A stretch of 64,000 nt of DNA from Microbacterium sp. Gd 4-13 (GCF_003095395.1 NZ_QEIJ01000004.1:248001-312000), one strand, 5' to 3'; positions 35,689 to 46,469 are shown, counted from the stretch's first letter. Numbers and translations: made by a program. The notes: a model not told the origin generated them from the letters alone.

Positions 35689-37086
35689 TCACCGACGGAT
35701 GCGCGCGCGCGTGCGGGTGACGCTGCGCAGCGTCGCGCGCACCGGCGCGCCGATGTAGAGGCCGAGCGAGGCGCCCACGGCGAGGCTCACACCGATGATG
35801 CCCGCACCCACGAGGGTGGTGAGGCCCGTGAAGAGCTCCGCCGTGTTCTCGCCCGACTCCACGACGCCCAGGAGTCCTCGGAAGACCGCGGCTCCGGGCA
35901 CCATCGGCAGGATCGCGGCGGTCGTGATGGCGACCGAGGGCACGTGCAGACGATAGGCGACGACCACCCCCACGAAGCTCCCCACGAACGCGCCGACCCC
36001 GCTGGCGGCGGCGGTGTCGAATCCGATGGCGGATGCGGCGACGTAACCGAACCACGCCAGCAGGCTCAGCAGCGCGCTGACGATGATGATGCGGCTGCGC
36101 GCTCCGTTGAAGACGGCCACGGCGATGGCGATGAGGGCGGCTCCGGCGAACTGCAGGCCCACCGGCCCGAGGGGGAGCGCCATGCTCGGCGGTGCCATGC
36201 CGAAACCGATGACGCGCGCGGTCTCGAGGCCGGCGAGGATGCCGATGACGACGCCCAGGGTCTGCGTGATGAGTTCGAGGATGCGGCCGGTCGCCGTGAG
36301 GGCGAAGCCGTCGATGGCATCCTGGGCGGCCCCGACGACGGTGAGGCCCGCGAGCATCAGCACGATCCCCGAGGCGACGATGACCGAGGGGCGGATGGAC
36401 TGCGCCATCTCCCACCCGGTCGCGGCGAGGAGCGGCGACAGCGCGGCGAACAGCGTCAACACGAACGCCCCGGCGATCTGGCTGAAGAAGAACGGCACCT
36501 TCGCCCGCGCGAGGCCGAACTGCGTGAGGGCGGCAAGGCCGGCGGCGATGAAGGCGAGCAGGATGAGCAGCCCGTTCGCCCCGAACATCACGGCGACGCC
36601 GACGGCGAGCAGCGCCTGCGCGAGGATCACCACGGGTGGGCGGTAGCGGAACGGTGTGCGGCGGATCTCGCGGTACCGCGCGACCGCTCCGTCGAGGGCG
36701 AGACCCCCGTCGATCTCGGCCACGAGCGCCTGCAGACGCAGCAGCCGCTCGTGGTCGGGCGCCGATCCGCGGACGACCCTCATCAGGGTCAGCGGCTGCG
36801 CGGCGTCACTGCGGTGATAGGCGACGGTGATCGAGTTGTACGTGACGTCGACGTGCACGGGGTCGAGACCGTAGACGGCGCTGACGCGCACGATCGTGAG
36901 AGTGGTGTCGCTCGCCGTGGCTCCGGAGACCAGCATCGACTCGCCGATGCGGATCGCGAGATCGAGGATGCGCACTCCCAGCGCGTCGTCGATGATCGGG
37001 AGCACCGCGGTCATCTGCGCGTCGGACGGGTCGGAGCGGACCAGTCCGGTCAGAGAAGAGAGGAGTCCTCGGCGTCGCTGCTGCAC
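35689..37086 (-). CDS. ThrE-type threonine/serine exporter
   Basis: 465 residues from GTG 37084-37086 with a GGAG upstream. The N-terminal half is the ThrE (DUF1212) cytoplasmic/membrane region: [20 protein letters not shown] and [21 protein letters not shown]. About ten helices follow, and the C-terminal half is the ThrE_2 (DUF3815) part ([36 protein letters not shown]). Characterised members such as Corynebacterium ThrE export threonine and serine. It is divergent from lysC, the first enzyme of threonine, lysine and methionine synthesis, so a link to aspartate-family amino-acid balance is plausible. Confidence 0.88.
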   Translation of the reverse strand: MQQRRRGLLSSLTGLVRSDPSDAQMTAVLPIIDDALGVRILDLAIRIGESMLVSGATASDTTLTIVRVSAVYGLDPVHVDVTYNSITVAYHRSDAAQPLTLMRVVRGSAPDHERLLRLQALVAEIDGGLALDGAVARYREIRRTPFRYRPPVVILAQALLAVGVAVMFGANGLLILLAFIAAGLAALTQFGLARAKVPFFFSQIAGAFVLTLFAALSPLLAATGWEMAQSIRPSVIVASGIVLMLAGLTVVGAAQDAIDGFALTATGRILELITQTLGVVIGILAGLETARVIGFGMAPPSMALPLGPVGLQFAGAALIAIAVAVFNGARSRIIIVSALLSLLAWFGYVAASAIGFDTAAASGVGAFVGSFVGVVVAYRLHVPSVAITTAAILPMVPGAAVFRGLLGVVESGENTAELFTGLTTLVGAGIIGVSLAVGASLGLYIGAPVRATLRSVTRTRARIRR

Positions 37087-37222
37087 GTGGATCTCCGTTC
37101 ATCGGGTGGGCGCTGCGCATTCCTCGGCCTCACGAGCGCCGCCGCCTCTCGAGTCTACGAGCCGGATCCGGCATCGAATCGGTCGCCCCCGTCACATGGC
37201 GGGCACAGCATGCGGGGCTCCC

Positions 37223-37228
37223 TAGAAT
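37223..37228 (+). promoter_or_regulatory. -10 box of the lysC promoter
   Basis: TAGAAT lies 47 bases before the lysC ATG and predicts a transcription start near 37235, leaving a leader of only about 40 nt. That is too short for a lysine riboswitch. GGGAG at 37263-37267 is the ribosome site. Confidence 0.5.
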
Positions 37229-37275
37229 GGCGGGGTGGGCGCAGCATCCGCCCGTTCGTTCCCGGGAGTTCCCTC

Positions 37276-38562
37276 ATGGCGCTGATCGTCCAGAAGTACG
37301 GCGGATCCTCCGTCGCCGACGCCGAGAGCATCAAGCGCGTCGCCAAGCGCATCGTCGACGCCCGCCGCGCCGGGCACGAAGTCGTCGTCGCGGTGAGCGC
37401 GATGGGCGACACCACCGACGAACTGCTCGATCTCGCGCAGCAGGTGGCGCCGATCCCCGCCCCGCGCGAGCTCGACATGCTGCTCTCCAGCGGAGAGCGC
37501 ATCTCGATGGCGCTGCTGGCGATGGCCATCCACTCGATGGGGTTCGAAGCGCGCTCGTTCACGGGCAGCCAGGCCGGCATGATCACCGATGCCACTCACG
37601 GCGCCGCCCGCATCGTCGACGTCACCCCGATCCGCCTCCGAGAGGCGCTCGATGAGGGCGCGATCGTCATCGTCGCCGGCTTCCAGGGCTTCAACCGCGA
37701 CACCCGCGACATCACCACGCTCGGCCGCGGCGGCTCCGACACGACCGCCGTCGCGCTCGCCGCGGCGCTCAGCGCCGACGTCTGCGAGATCTACAGCGAC
37801 GTCGACGGCATCTTCACCGCCGACCCGCGCGTCGTACCGAAGGCGCGCAAGCTCTCGCGCGTCTCGAGCGAAGAGATGCTCGAACTCGCCGCCAACGGCG
37901 CCAAGGTCCTCTATATCCGCGCCGTGGAATACGCCCGCCGTCACGGTGTGCTGATCCACGCCCGATCCACGTTCAGCTCGAGCGAGGGCACCTGGGTGCT
38001 CGACCGTTCGCGCCACCACGAACTCGTCCCCGAGGGAGAAGAGATGGAAGAGCCCATCGTCGCCGGTGTCGCCACCGACCTGAGCCAGGCCAAGATCACC
38101 GTCATCGGTGTGCCCGACGTCCCCGGCAAGGCGGCCGACATCTTCAAGATCGTCGCGAAGTCGGGTGCGAACGTCGACATGATCGTGCAGAACGTGTCGG
38201 CGGCGGCGACCAGTCGCACCGACATCTCGTTCACCCTGCCGAAGACCGACGCGACCACCGCCCTCAAGGCGCTCGCCGCCGAGCAGTCCGAGGTCGGGTT
38301 CGAGAACCTCGTCCACGACGACCAGATCGGCAAGCTCTCGGTCGTCGGTGCCGGCATGCGCACGCACTCGGGCGTCTCGGCGACGCTCTTCGAGGCCCTG
38401 AGCCTCACCGGCGTGAACATCGAGATGATCTCGACCTCCGAGATCCGCATCTCGGTCGTGCTGCGCGGCGACGACCTCGCCGAGGCTGCGCGCGTCGTGC
38501 ACACGGCCTACGGGCTCGACGGCGACACCGACGCCACGGTGCACGCCGGCACGGGTCGCTGA
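37276..38562 (+). CDS. lysC: Aspartate kinase
   Basis: 428 residues. It phosphorylates aspartate, the committed step to lysine, threonine, methionine and diaminopimelate. N-terminal [18 protein letters not shown] holds the KYGGSS substrate motif, followed by [20 protein letters not shown]. Two C-terminal ACT domains ([20 protein letters not shown] near residue 275, [20 protein letters not shown] near residue 355) are the allosteric lysine/threonine sites. An internal start at ATG 38044 could make the small ACT-only beta subunit, as known for actinobacterial LysC. The usual partner asd lies 6.8 kb downstream, separated by a transporter cassette. Confidence 0.97.
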   Translation: MALIVQKYGGSSVADAESIKRVAKRIVDARRAGHEVVVAVSAMGDTTDELLDLAQQVAPIPAPRELDMLLSSGERISMALLAMAIHSMGFEARSFTGSQAGMITDATHGAARIVDVTPIRLREALDEGAIVIVAGFQGFNRDTRDITTLGRGGSDTTAVALAAALSADVCEIYSDVDGIFTADPRVVPKARKLSRVSSEEMLELAANGAKVLYIRAVEYARRHGVLIHARSTFSSSEGTWVLDRSRHHELVPEGEEMEEPIVAGVATDLSQAKITVIGVPDVPGKAADIFKIVAKSGANVDMIVQNVSAAATSRTDISFTLPKTDATTALKALAAEQSEVGFENLVHDDQIGKLSVVGAGMRTHSGVSATLFEALSLTGVNIEMISTSEIRISVVLRGDDLAEAARVVHTAYGLDGDTDATVHAGTGR

Positions 38563-38580
38563 CGCCGCATCCTGCGGTCT

Positions 38581-38659
38581 CCGGCGTAGGAGAAGCGTCC
38601 GGCGTAGGCCGATGCGCCGAAAACCTTCCTACGCTCGGCGCATCTCCTACGCCCGCGAC
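38581..38659 (+). repeat. 79-bp palindromic intergenic repeat, copy 1
   Basis: It begins CCGGCGTAGGAGAAG and ends CTCCTACGCCCGCGAC. GCGTAGGAG at the left pairs with CTCCTACGC at the right, so the unit can fold on itself. A second element of exactly the same length and orientation lies at 45207-45285, with conserved ends and a diverged middle. The unit lies directly between lysC and the end of the ABC importer cassette, and may also terminate transcription in both directions. Confidence 0.8.
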
Positions 38660-38664
38660 GGCGC

Positions 38665-40275
38665 TCAGGCGCGCGTGGCTCCGGGGATCGCTCCGAGCAG
38701 CTCGCGGGTGTAGTCGTGCCCGGGCGCGGCGAAGATCTGCCGGGCGTCGGCCTGCTCCACGATGCGGCCGTCCTTCATGACCGCGATGCGGTCTGAGACC
38801 TGCCGGATGACGCCGAGGTCGTGCGAGATGAACAGGTACGTGAGCCCGTGCTCGGCCTGCAGATCGACGAGCAGCTGCAGCACCTGCTCCTGCACCGACA
38901 CATCGAGCGCCGACACCGGTTCGTCGAGCACGACGAGCTCGGGGCGGAGCGCGAGCGCCCGCGCGATCGCCACGCGCTGGCGCTGACCGCCCGACAGCTC
39001 CGTGGGGCGTCGGGAGAGCAGCTCCGGTGCGAGGCGCACGTCGGCGAGCAGGCCCCGGACCGCCGCGGAACGCTCGGAGCGCGAGACGCCGAACGCCTGG
39101 AGCGGCTCGGCGACGATCCGCTCGACGGTCATGCGCGGGTCGAGGGATCCGAACGGGTTCTGGTAGACGACCTGGATGCGGCGCCGCAGCTGCCGCAGCG
39201 CCGAACCGGCGAGGTCGGTGATGTCGGTGCCGTCGAACGTGACGGTCCCGGCGTCGGACGAGACGATGCGCGCGACCATGCGCGCGGTCGTGCTCTTGCC
39301 CGACCCCGACTCGCCGACGAGCGAGAACGTCGACCCGCGGGGGACGGCGAACTCGACCGCCTCGACGGCGCGCACGGCCTGTGTTCCGCTGCCGTAGGTC
39401 TTGGCGAGCCCGACGACCGACAGGAGCGGCCCGTCGCCGTCGGGGGCCTCCGCGGTGCGCGGGGCCACGGTCGGCGTCAGCCGACGCGCGTTGAGTCCGG
39501 GGGCGGCGGCCACCAGCCTCTGCGTGTACGGGTGCGAGGGAGACGACAGCACCGACGCGGCGGTTCCGCTCTCGACGATCTGCCCCTTCTCGACCACGAC
39601 GATGCGGTCGGCCCGGTCGGCGGCGACGGCGAGGTCGTGGGTGACCAGCAGCACGGCGGTGCCGTGCGCCGACGCCAGCGACTGCATCCGATCGAGCACG
39701 TGGCGCTGCACGGTGGCGTCGAGGGCGCTCGTGGGCTCGTCGGCGATCACGAGGGCGGGCTCGCACGACCACGCGATACCGATGAGCACGCGTTGGCGCA
39801 GGCCGCCCGAGAGTTCGTGCGGGTACTGCCCCGCCCGTCGCTCCGGGTCGGGGATGCCGACCTCGCCGAGGATCTCGATCGCTCTGGCCGCAGCATCCTT
39901 CTTCGACAGGTCGCGGTGACGGCGAAGCGTCTCCGCGATCTGTTCGCCGACGCGCATGAGCGGGTTGAGGCTGTGCGAGGGGTCCTGCGGGACGAAGCCG
40001 ATGCGTGCGCCACGGATGCGGCGGAGCGCGGCCGGCCGCGCACGACCGAGGTCGTCTCCCTCGAAGCGGATCTCGCCCTCGCGCACGCGGGCCTGCGTCG
40101 GGAGGAGCTGCACGATCGCGTGGGCGATCGTGCTCTTGCCCGACCCTGACTCGCCGACGACCGCCACGATCTCGCCCGGAGCGATCTCGAGGTCGACGCC
40201 GCGGAGGGCGGGTGTGACGCGGCGGCCCTGGCCGTAGTCGACGCGGAGTCCGGTCACGGAGAGCAGAGCGGTCAT
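38665..40275 (-). CDS. Oligopeptide/amide-type ABC importer, fused double ATPase (DppD-DppF)
   Basis: 536 residues from ATG 40273-40275; the upstream in-frame stretch belongs to the permease gene. Two complete ATPase domains are fused head to tail. The first has Walker A GESGSGKST, signature LSGGLRQRVLIG and Walker B ALVIADEPTSALD; the second has GESGSGKST, LSGGQRQRVAIA and LVVLDEPVSALD. This equals the DppD plus DppF pair of peptide, nickel or glutathione importers. It is the last gene of a five-gene minus-strand operon behind permeases, a binding protein and an amidohydrolase, and it overlaps the permease by four bases. Confidence 0.93.
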   Translation of the reverse strand: MTALLSVTGLRVDYGQGRRVTPALRGVDLEIAPGEIVAVVGESGSGKSTIAHAIVQLLPTQARVREGEIRFEGDDLGRARPAALRRIRGARIGFVPQDPSHSLNPLMRVGEQIAETLRRHRDLSKKDAAARAIEILGEVGIPDPERRAGQYPHELSGGLRQRVLIGIAWSCEPALVIADEPTSALDATVQRHVLDRMQSLASAHGTAVLLVTHDLAVAADRADRIVVVEKGQIVESGTAASVLSSPSHPYTQRLVAAAPGLNARRLTPTVAPRTAEAPDGDGPLLSVVGLAKTYGSGTQAVRAVEAVEFAVPRGSTFSLVGESGSGKSTTARMVARIVSSDAGTVTFDGTDITDLAGSALRQLRRRIQVVYQNPFGSLDPRMTVERIVAEPLQAFGVSRSERSAAVRGLLADVRLAPELLSRRPTELSGGQRQRVAIARALALRPELVVLDEPVSALDVSVQEQVLQLLVDLQAEHGLTYLFISHDLGVIRQVSDRIAVMKDGRIVEQADARQIFAAPGHDYTRELLGAIPGATRA

Positions 40276-41069
40276 CGGGTTCCTCCGATCGAGCGCGACA
40301 CCTGGTTGACCGCGAGCACGATCGCGAGGATCACGGCGCCCGGGAGCAGGCTGAGCCACGGTGCGGTGGCGACGAAATCGCGGCCCGCCGAGACGAGTGC
40401 GCCCCACTCGGGCGCGGGAGGCTGCGCCCCGAAACCGAGGAAGCTCAGCGCCGACACCGCGAGGATCGCCAGCGCCAGCTCGAGAGCGGCCATCGCGATG
40501 ATCGGGCGGGCGGCGTTGGGGAGCACGTGGCGCACGAGGATCGTGGGGCCCCGGACGCCGAGTGTGCGTGCGGCCTCGATGTACTCCTCGCCGCGCACGC
40601 GCAGCACCTGCGAGCGCATCACGCGGGCGAACGAGCCGGCGGTGCCGAGCCCCACCCCGAGCGCGATGGACAGCGGACCGAAGCCGAGCGAGGCGACGAC
40701 GATGAGGGCGAGCAGGATGCCGGGGATGGCGATGAGCACGTCGACGAACCGCATGGCGATGAAGTCCACAGCTCCGCCGACGTACCCGGTGACCAGGCCG
40801 ATGATCGATCCGACGACCACGCCGCCGACGACGGCCAGTCCGGCGGCGAACAACGACAGCCGTGCGCCGTAGACCACGCGCGAGAACACGTCGCGAGCGA
40901 GGTGGTCGGTGCCGAAGAGGTGCTCCGGCGAGGGAGGCGCGAGCCGCGCCGTGCCGACGGAGTCGAACGGGTCGTAGGGGGCGAGCAGCTCCGGCGCGAT
41001 CAGGGCGGCGGCCGTGAGCGCCAGCACGAGGATCGCGAGGATGAGGGCGGGTTTGCGCAGAACGGTCAT
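40272..41069 (-). CDS. ABC importer permease, DppC type
   Basis: 265 residues from ATG 41067-41069. An N-terminal helix (LILAILVLALTAAALIAPELL) precedes the OppC-type GTDHLARDVFSRVVYGARLS motif. Five helices follow, with the coupling loop EAARTLGVRGPTILVRHVLP. It pairs with the upstream DppB-type permease. Four-base overlaps on both sides indicate translational coupling. Confidence 0.93.
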   Translation of the reverse strand: MTVLRKPALILAILVLALTAAALIAPELLAPYDPFDSVGTARLAPPSPEHLFGTDHLARDVFSRVVYGARLSLFAAGLAVVGGVVVGSIIGLVTGYVGGAVDFIAMRFVDVLIAIPGILLALIVVASLGFGPLSIALGVGLGTAGSFARVMRSQVLRVRGEEYIEAARTLGVRGPTILVRHVLPNAARPIIAMAALELALAILAVSALSFLGFGAQPPAPEWGALVSAGRDFVATAPWLSLLPGAVILAIVLAVNQVSRSIGGTR

Positions 41070-42088
41070 CGGGTCGCTCCCTTCCGGCCGACGAGGCGCG
41101 TGCGGGTGCGGGGGTCGATGACTCCGTACAGGCCGTCGACGACGAGCGTGACGACGGCGTAGACGAGGGCGACGACGATCACGACGCCCATCACGACGTT
41201 GATGTCGCGGGCGAGCACCGCGTCGACGGTGAGGCGGCCGATGCCGTCTCGCGAGAAGACGGTCTCCACGACCGCGGTGCCGCCGGCGAGGTAGCCGATC
41301 TGCAGGCCGATGATCGTGATCGAGGGGAGGAGCGCGTTGCGGAGCACGTGACGCACCACGACCGTGCGCTGGGCGAGGCCCTTGGCGTTCGCGGTGAACA
41401 CGAACGGGCTCGCTCCCGCGTCGAAGACGGCGGCGGAGAAGACCTGGAAGAAGATGGCGGCGGTCGGCAGCGCCAGGGTGATCCCGGGGAGCACGACGCT
41501 GGCGAACCCGTTGGTTCCGGATGCGGGGAACCAGCCGAGCCCGAAGGAGAAGACGGTGATGAGCACGAGCCCGCTGAGGAAGGCGGGGATCGCGATCCCC
41601 AGCGGCGGGATCTGCGCGACGACGTCGCGCATCCAGGCCGGACGGGCCACGTACGCCCACACGGTGAACGCGAGGGCGATGAGGAAGCCGAGCACGAGGG
41701 CGAACAGTGCCACGGCGATGGTGTGCGGGAAGGCGCGCCCGATCATGTCGCCGACCGGCTGGCCGGTCGCGATGGAGGTGCCGAAGTCCCCGCGCACGAG
41801 GGCGAAGAGGTTCGAGAAGTACTGCTGCCAGAGCGGACCGTCGAAGCCGTAGCGCGCGCGCAGGGCGTCGAGCTCGGCGGGATCGGTCGAGGTCGCGTCG
41901 CCGCCCCGCAGGGAGAGGGCGGCGAGTACCGGGTCGCCGGGCAGCGCGTGGATCAGCAGGAAGGCGACCGTGTAGGTCGCCCAGACCACGAAGAGGCACT
42001 GCAGGATCTTCGGGATCAGGAAGCGAGCGACGGACGCCGCCCTGCTTCCTCCGTCCGCTGACGCCACGCGCTGCACCGGCTGTGTCAT
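41066..42088 (-). CDS. ABC importer permease, DppB type
   Basis: 340 residues. The OppB/DppB layout is clear: first helix CLFVVWATYTVAFLLIHALPGDPV, extracellular insert, GDFGTSIATGQPVGDMIGRA, five more helices and the coupling loop NAKGLAQRTVVVRHVLRNALLP. The C-terminal segment FSRDGIGRLTVDAVLARD is family-typical. The first 20 residues are polar and non-conserved. It overlaps the binding-protein gene by one base and the DppC-type gene by four. Confidence 0.93.
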   Translation of the reverse strand: MTQPVQRVASADGGSRAASVARFLIPKILQCLFVVWATYTVAFLLIHALPGDPVLAALSLRGGDATSTDPAELDALRARYGFDGPLWQQYFSNLFALVRGDFGTSIATGQPVGDMIGRAFPHTIAVALFALVLGFLIALAFTVWAYVARPAWMRDVVAQIPPLGIAIPAFLSGLVLITVFSFGLGWFPASGTNGFASVVLPGITLALPTAAIFFQVFSAAVFDAGASPFVFTANAKGLAQRTVVVRHVLRNALLPSITIIGLQIGYLAGGTAVVETVFSRDGIGRLTVDAVLARDINVVMGVVIVVALVYAVVTLVVDGLYGVIDPRTRTRLVGRKGATR

Positions 42089-43698
42089 CAGTCCGAGACC
42101 ACCGCGGTGTCGTAGAGGTGCAGGCGGGCGGCCGAGTCGAACGTGATGCCTTCGACGCCGGCGCGCGAGCCGTGCAGCTGCACGGTCTCCAGCGTCGGGA
42201 TCACGTAGGCGCGCTCGGCGACGATCTGCTGGATCTCGTCGACCAGCTCCTGGCGTGCGGCGGTGTCGGCGGTCTGCGACTGCTCCTGCAGCAGCGTCTC
42301 CAGCTGGGCGTCGTCGACGATGCCCCAGCGCGACTTCGACGCGGTGGACAGGAGCGTCCGCAGAGCGTCGGGGTCGGTGCGGGTGAGGGCGGCGCCGAGC
42401 ATGTCGTAGTCGCCCGAGGCGATCGCGCCGAAGAAGTCGCCGGAGGAGACCATCTTCAGCTGCAGGTCGATGCCGACCTTCTTCAGGTCGATCTGCGCGG
42501 CTTCGAGCACGTCCTGCGCGTAGAAGGCCGTGACCGTGACGGTGAGCGGCTGGCCGTCCTTCTCGTAGATCCCGTTCGACCCGAGGGTCCAGCCGTCGTC
42601 TTCGAGCAGGGCCTTCGCGCCGTCGGCGTCGTACGCGAGCACGTCGCCGAGGTCGGTGTAGCCGGGGGTGGAGGAGGTCAGGACGCTCGTCGGTGCCTGG
42701 CCGCTGATCGAGCCCGCGATGATGTTGATCTGGTCGCGGTCGAGCCCCTTCGAGATCGCCTGCCGAACGGCCTCGTCACCCAGCGGACCCCGCGTGGTGT
42801 TGATCACGAGGGAGTTGGGAACGCCCGGGTTCGCCTTGGCGTAGAGGTTGTAGTCGCCGGTGCTGAAGCGCGACTCGTCGACGTACGGGACGTCCTGGAT
42901 GACGTCGTACTCGCCCGACTCGAGGCCGCCGGTGCGCACGCTCGGCTCGGAGATGATCGGGAAGGTCACCGAAGACAGGTAGGCCTCGCCCTCGTGCTGC
43001 CGCAGCTGCGACGCCCAGTCGTAGCCGTCGCGGCGGACGACCTTCACCGAGTCGTTCGGCACGTACGAGTCGAGCACGAACGGTCCCGTGCCGGCCACCG
43101 AGGCGCACCGCGTCTCGGCGGGCGCGGCCACCGTCTCGGGCGAGAGGATGCCGAGCGAGATCGTCGTGGCGCCCTGCTGGAACTGCACGTTCGGGGTCGA
43201 GAAGTTCACGGTGAACTCGGTGTCGCTGGTGACGTCGGTGCCCGCGTATCCCGCGAGGTAGCCGTTCGCGAGCGAGGCGGACGCGCCGAGCGCGACGATG
43301 GCGTCGAAGTTCGCGGCCACCGCGTCGGAGGTCAGCGGGGTGCCGTCGCTGAAGGTGACGCCGTCGCGCAGCGTGAACGTGTACGAGGTGAGGTCGTCGC
43401 TCACGTCCCACTCGCTGGCCAGCCACGGCACGATCTCGCCGGTGTCGGGGTTCTGGTCGAGCAGCGAGTCGGTGAGCTGGCGTCCGACGATGAGCGAGGT
43501 CGTCACGGACGACTGCTGCGGGTCGATGCAGGTCGGGTCTTCCTTGAGCGCGAAGACGATGTCCTGGGCGACGTCGGCGCCGGGCGTGGCGGAGGTCTCG
43601 GCGGCGCCACCGGCGCAGCCGGCGAGGGTGAGGACGGCGAGGCCGGCGATCAGAGGAGCGGCGATGCGGCGCGCTCCGCGGGTTCGAGGGGTGGTCAC
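42088..43698 (-). CDS. Substrate-binding lipoprotein of the ABC importer (SBP family 5)
   Basis: 536 residues from GTG 43696-43698, with AAGGAGAA immediately upstream; a start ten codons earlier lacks a ribosome site. The signal peptide ends in lipobox LTLAGC, so Cys is lipidated. The SBP_bac_5 fold shows the N-terminal LKEDPTCIDPQQSSV, VPWLASEWDVSDDLTSYTFT and LRDGVTFSDGTPL signatures, then the late LVINTTRGPLGDEAVRQAIS. Family members bind di- and oligopeptides, nickel or related amides. The neighbouring amidohydrolase points to a peptide- or amide-like ligand. Confidence 0.93.
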   Translation of the reverse strand: MTTPRTRGARRIAAPLIAGLAVLTLAGCAGGAAETSATPGADVAQDIVFALKEDPTCIDPQQSSVTTSLIVGRQLTDSLLDQNPDTGEIVPWLASEWDVSDDLTSYTFTLRDGVTFSDGTPLTSDAVAANFDAIVALGASASLANGYLAGYAGTDVTSDTEFTVNFSTPNVQFQQGATTISLGILSPETVAAPAETRCASVAGTGPFVLDSYVPNDSVKVVRRDGYDWASQLRQHEGEAYLSSVTFPIISEPSVRTGGLESGEYDVIQDVPYVDESRFSTGDYNLYAKANPGVPNSLVINTTRGPLGDEAVRQAISKGLDRDQINIIAGSISGQAPTSVLTSSTPGYTDLGDVLAYDADGAKALLEDDGWTLGSNGIYEKDGQPLTVTVTAFYAQDVLEAAQIDLKKVGIDLQLKMVSSGDFFGAIASGDYDMLGAALTRTDPDALRTLLSTASKSRWGIVDDAQLETLLQEQSQTADTAARQELVDEIQQIVAERAYVIPTLETVQLHGSRAGVEGITFDSAARLHLYDTAVVSD

Positions 43699-43747
43699 GG
43701 GTTCTCCTTCATGGGCGGAACAGGTCAAGTGGTGCGAAATCGTGGGC

Positions 43748-44950
43748 TCACGCGGGCAGTGCGCCGGCGATCAGCTCACCGCGGGCGACGACGGCGACGA
43801 TGTTCTCGGCGGTGAGATCGTCGATGTCCTCCCAGGGCTTTCCGCGCACGACGAGGAAGTCGGCGCCCTGGCCGGGGTGGAGGCGACCGACCTTGCCGGC
43901 GAGGCCGATGGCGTCCGCAGCATCCGAGGTTCCGGCGCGCATGGCACGCTCGCTGGTCCAGGCGAACGACTGCTTCATGAGGCGGAGCTCCTCGAGCTGA
44001 TCGCCGAAACGCACCATCACGCCGTTCGCGTCGGTGCCCAGCACGAAGCGGATGCCCGCGGCCGCGGCGCCGGTGAAGTTGGCGTCGCGTTCGGTGACGA
44101 CGGCGCGGCCCTTCTCGGCGGCGTCGTCGCTGACCGGGATCTTGCGATCGGCGATGGCGTCGTTGATCAGCAGCGTCGGGGCGACGGGAATGTTGCGCTC
44201 GAGCAGTGTGTCCCAGTGGCGCTCGAGGATGCCGGTGCCGTGCTCGATCGAGTCGACCTCGAAGCGCAGCGCGATGTCGACGCCCTCGGCGGTGTGCGTG
44301 TGGGCGGCGACGAGCATTCCGAGCGCGTGCGCTTCGTCGACGGTCGCGGCGATCTCGGCCTCGGTCTGGTTGCGCCAGCCGACCTTGTCGCCCATGGAGA
44401 GCACGCCGCCGCTGGTGTAGATCTTGATGCCGTCCGCACCCGAGCGCGCCCACTGGCGTACCAGGCGACGGCATTCGTCGGGGGAGTCCGCCACGGGCGG
44501 ACGCTGCGCGTAGTGCGGCGGGGTGAACAGGTCGCCGTGCCCGGCGGTCATTCCGACCGGGCCGTGCACCAGCAGCCGCGGACCGGGGATGATGCCGGCC
44601 GCGAGAGCGCGCGCCGCGGAGAACTGCACGTCGCCGCCGCCGAGGTCGCGAAGGGTCGTGACGCCGGATGCGGCGGCACGGCGCGCGTGCGAGACGACAT
44701 GCAGCGACCGCTCGGAGGCGGGGGTGATGAGCGGCCACGTGAGCCAGTCGTTCGCCGGTGCTCCCGCCGAGGAGTCGAGGTGCACGTGCGTGTCGACGAG
44801 GCCCGGGACGACGCTGTACTCCGACTCGCCGGGGGCGGTCTCTTCGACCGCGGTGATGCGGTCGCCCTGCCACGAGAGGGTGGCGGTGCCGCGGGGGCGG
44901 TCTCCATCCCACAGGGGCAGGCCGGGAAGGGAATGCAGGCTCGCGGGCAT
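43748..44950 (-). CDS. Amidohydrolase (prolidase-like, metal-dependent)
   Basis: 400 residues from ATG 44948-44950 with GAGGAGT six bases upstream. It is an amidohydrolase-superfamily TIM barrel: metal motif GLVDTHVHLD near residue 56, bridging-lysine strand GIKIYTSGG, AAHTHTAEG, SIEHGTG and the final metal Asp in GTDANGV. A small beta-sandwich is split over both termini (FLVVRGKPWEDIDDLTAENI at the end). No signal peptide is present, so it acts in the cytoplasm. It is the first gene of the importer operon and probably hydrolyses the imported dipeptide, N-acyl amino acid or other amide. Confidence 0.88.
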   Translation of the reverse strand: MPASLHSLPGLPLWDGDRPRGTATLSWQGDRITAVEETAPGESEYSVVPGLVDTHVHLDSSAGAPANDWLTWPLITPASERSLHVVSHARRAAASGVTTLRDLGGGDVQFSAARALAAGIIPGPRLLVHGPVGMTAGHGDLFTPPHYAQRPPVADSPDECRRLVRQWARSGADGIKIYTSGGVLSMGDKVGWRNQTEAEIAATVDEAHALGMLVAAHTHTAEGVDIALRFEVDSIEHGTGILERHWDTLLERNIPVAPTLLINDAIADRKIPVSDDAAEKGRAVVTERDANFTGAAAAGIRFVLGTDANGVMVRFGDQLEELRLMKQSFAWTSERAMRAGTSDAADAIGLAGKVGRLHPGQGADFLVVRGKPWEDIDDLTAENIVAVVARGELIAGALPA

Positions 44951-45102
44951 GAGGACTCCTCGCAGAGAAGGGCGTTCGGGGGGACGCCGGGAGGGGAAGT
45001 GGACGATGGGTTCGCCGGGGGTGGTGGCAACGCTGGTCCGGGCGCCAGGATATCGGCGCCGACGAGGCCTGCTTCGACAATGGCGGCCGCTACGCCGCAT
45101 CC

Positions 45103-45118
45103 TTTACAGAACGGAAAC
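45103..45118. promoter_or_regulatory. Possible GlnR-type half operator upstream of the amidohydrolase operon
   Basis: TTTAC-N6-GAAAC resembles the actinobacterial GlnR consensus (GTnAC-N6-GAAAC) with one mismatch, and lies about 150 bp upstream of the amidohydrolase start. Nitrogen control of an amide/peptide scavenging operon would make sense, but a single site of this length can arise by chance. Confidence 0.22.
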
Positions 45119-45156
45119 ATGGCGCAGGCCGCTCAGAAGGCCTCGGATCCCGCTCC

Positions 45157-45176
45157 CCGGGCGAGATCCCGCCCGG
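45157..45176. terminator. Short GC hairpin in the amidohydrolase-asd gap
   Basis: CCGGGCG (45157-45163) and CGCCCGG (45170-45176) form a 7-bp stem with a six-base loop. No T-run follows. The rest of the 400-bp gap (44951-45351) holds the 79-bp repeat copy 2, the possible GlnR site and the asd -10 TAGAAT at 45310-45315; I see no gene in it. Confidence 0.3.
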
Positions 45177-45206
45177 AATGTAACGATCGTCCATCAACCC
45201 GTGTCG

Positions 45207-45285
45207 CCGGGGTAGGAGAAGGGCCGGAGGTCGGACGATCCGGCCGGAATCCTCCGACCTTCGGCGCTCCTCCTACGCTCGCGAC
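45207..45285 (+). repeat. 79-bp palindromic intergenic repeat, copy 2
   Basis: It begins CCGGGGTAGGAGAAG and ends CTCCTACGCTCGCGAC, matching the ends of copy 1 (38581-38659) in sequence, orientation and total length; the middle has diverged but stays self-complementary. It sits 66 bp upstream of asd, so the two copies bracket the whole amidohydrolase/ABC cassette. Confidence 0.8.
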
Positions 45286-45312
45286 CGGCGGCGTCGCCCG
45301 CCGCGCCGATAG

Positions 45313-46422
<1,110 letters not shown>

Positions 46423-46443
46423 TTGTTCGAGGCGGTGCGCACT

Positions 46444-46467
46444 CGCGATTCGACCCTCTGAATCGCG
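46444..46467. terminator. Hairpin between asd and mqo
   Basis: CGCGATTC (46444-46451) and GAATCGCG (46460-46467) form a perfect 8-bp stem with an 8-base loop. It could terminate asd. It ends three bases before the mqo -10 box, so it may also act as an operator. Confidence 0.4.
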
Positions 46468-46469
46468 CC

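Noticed and set aside
37229-37275. A lysine riboswitch in the lysC leader
   Set aside because: The predicted leader is only about 40 nt, far too short, and contains no conserved L-box elements.
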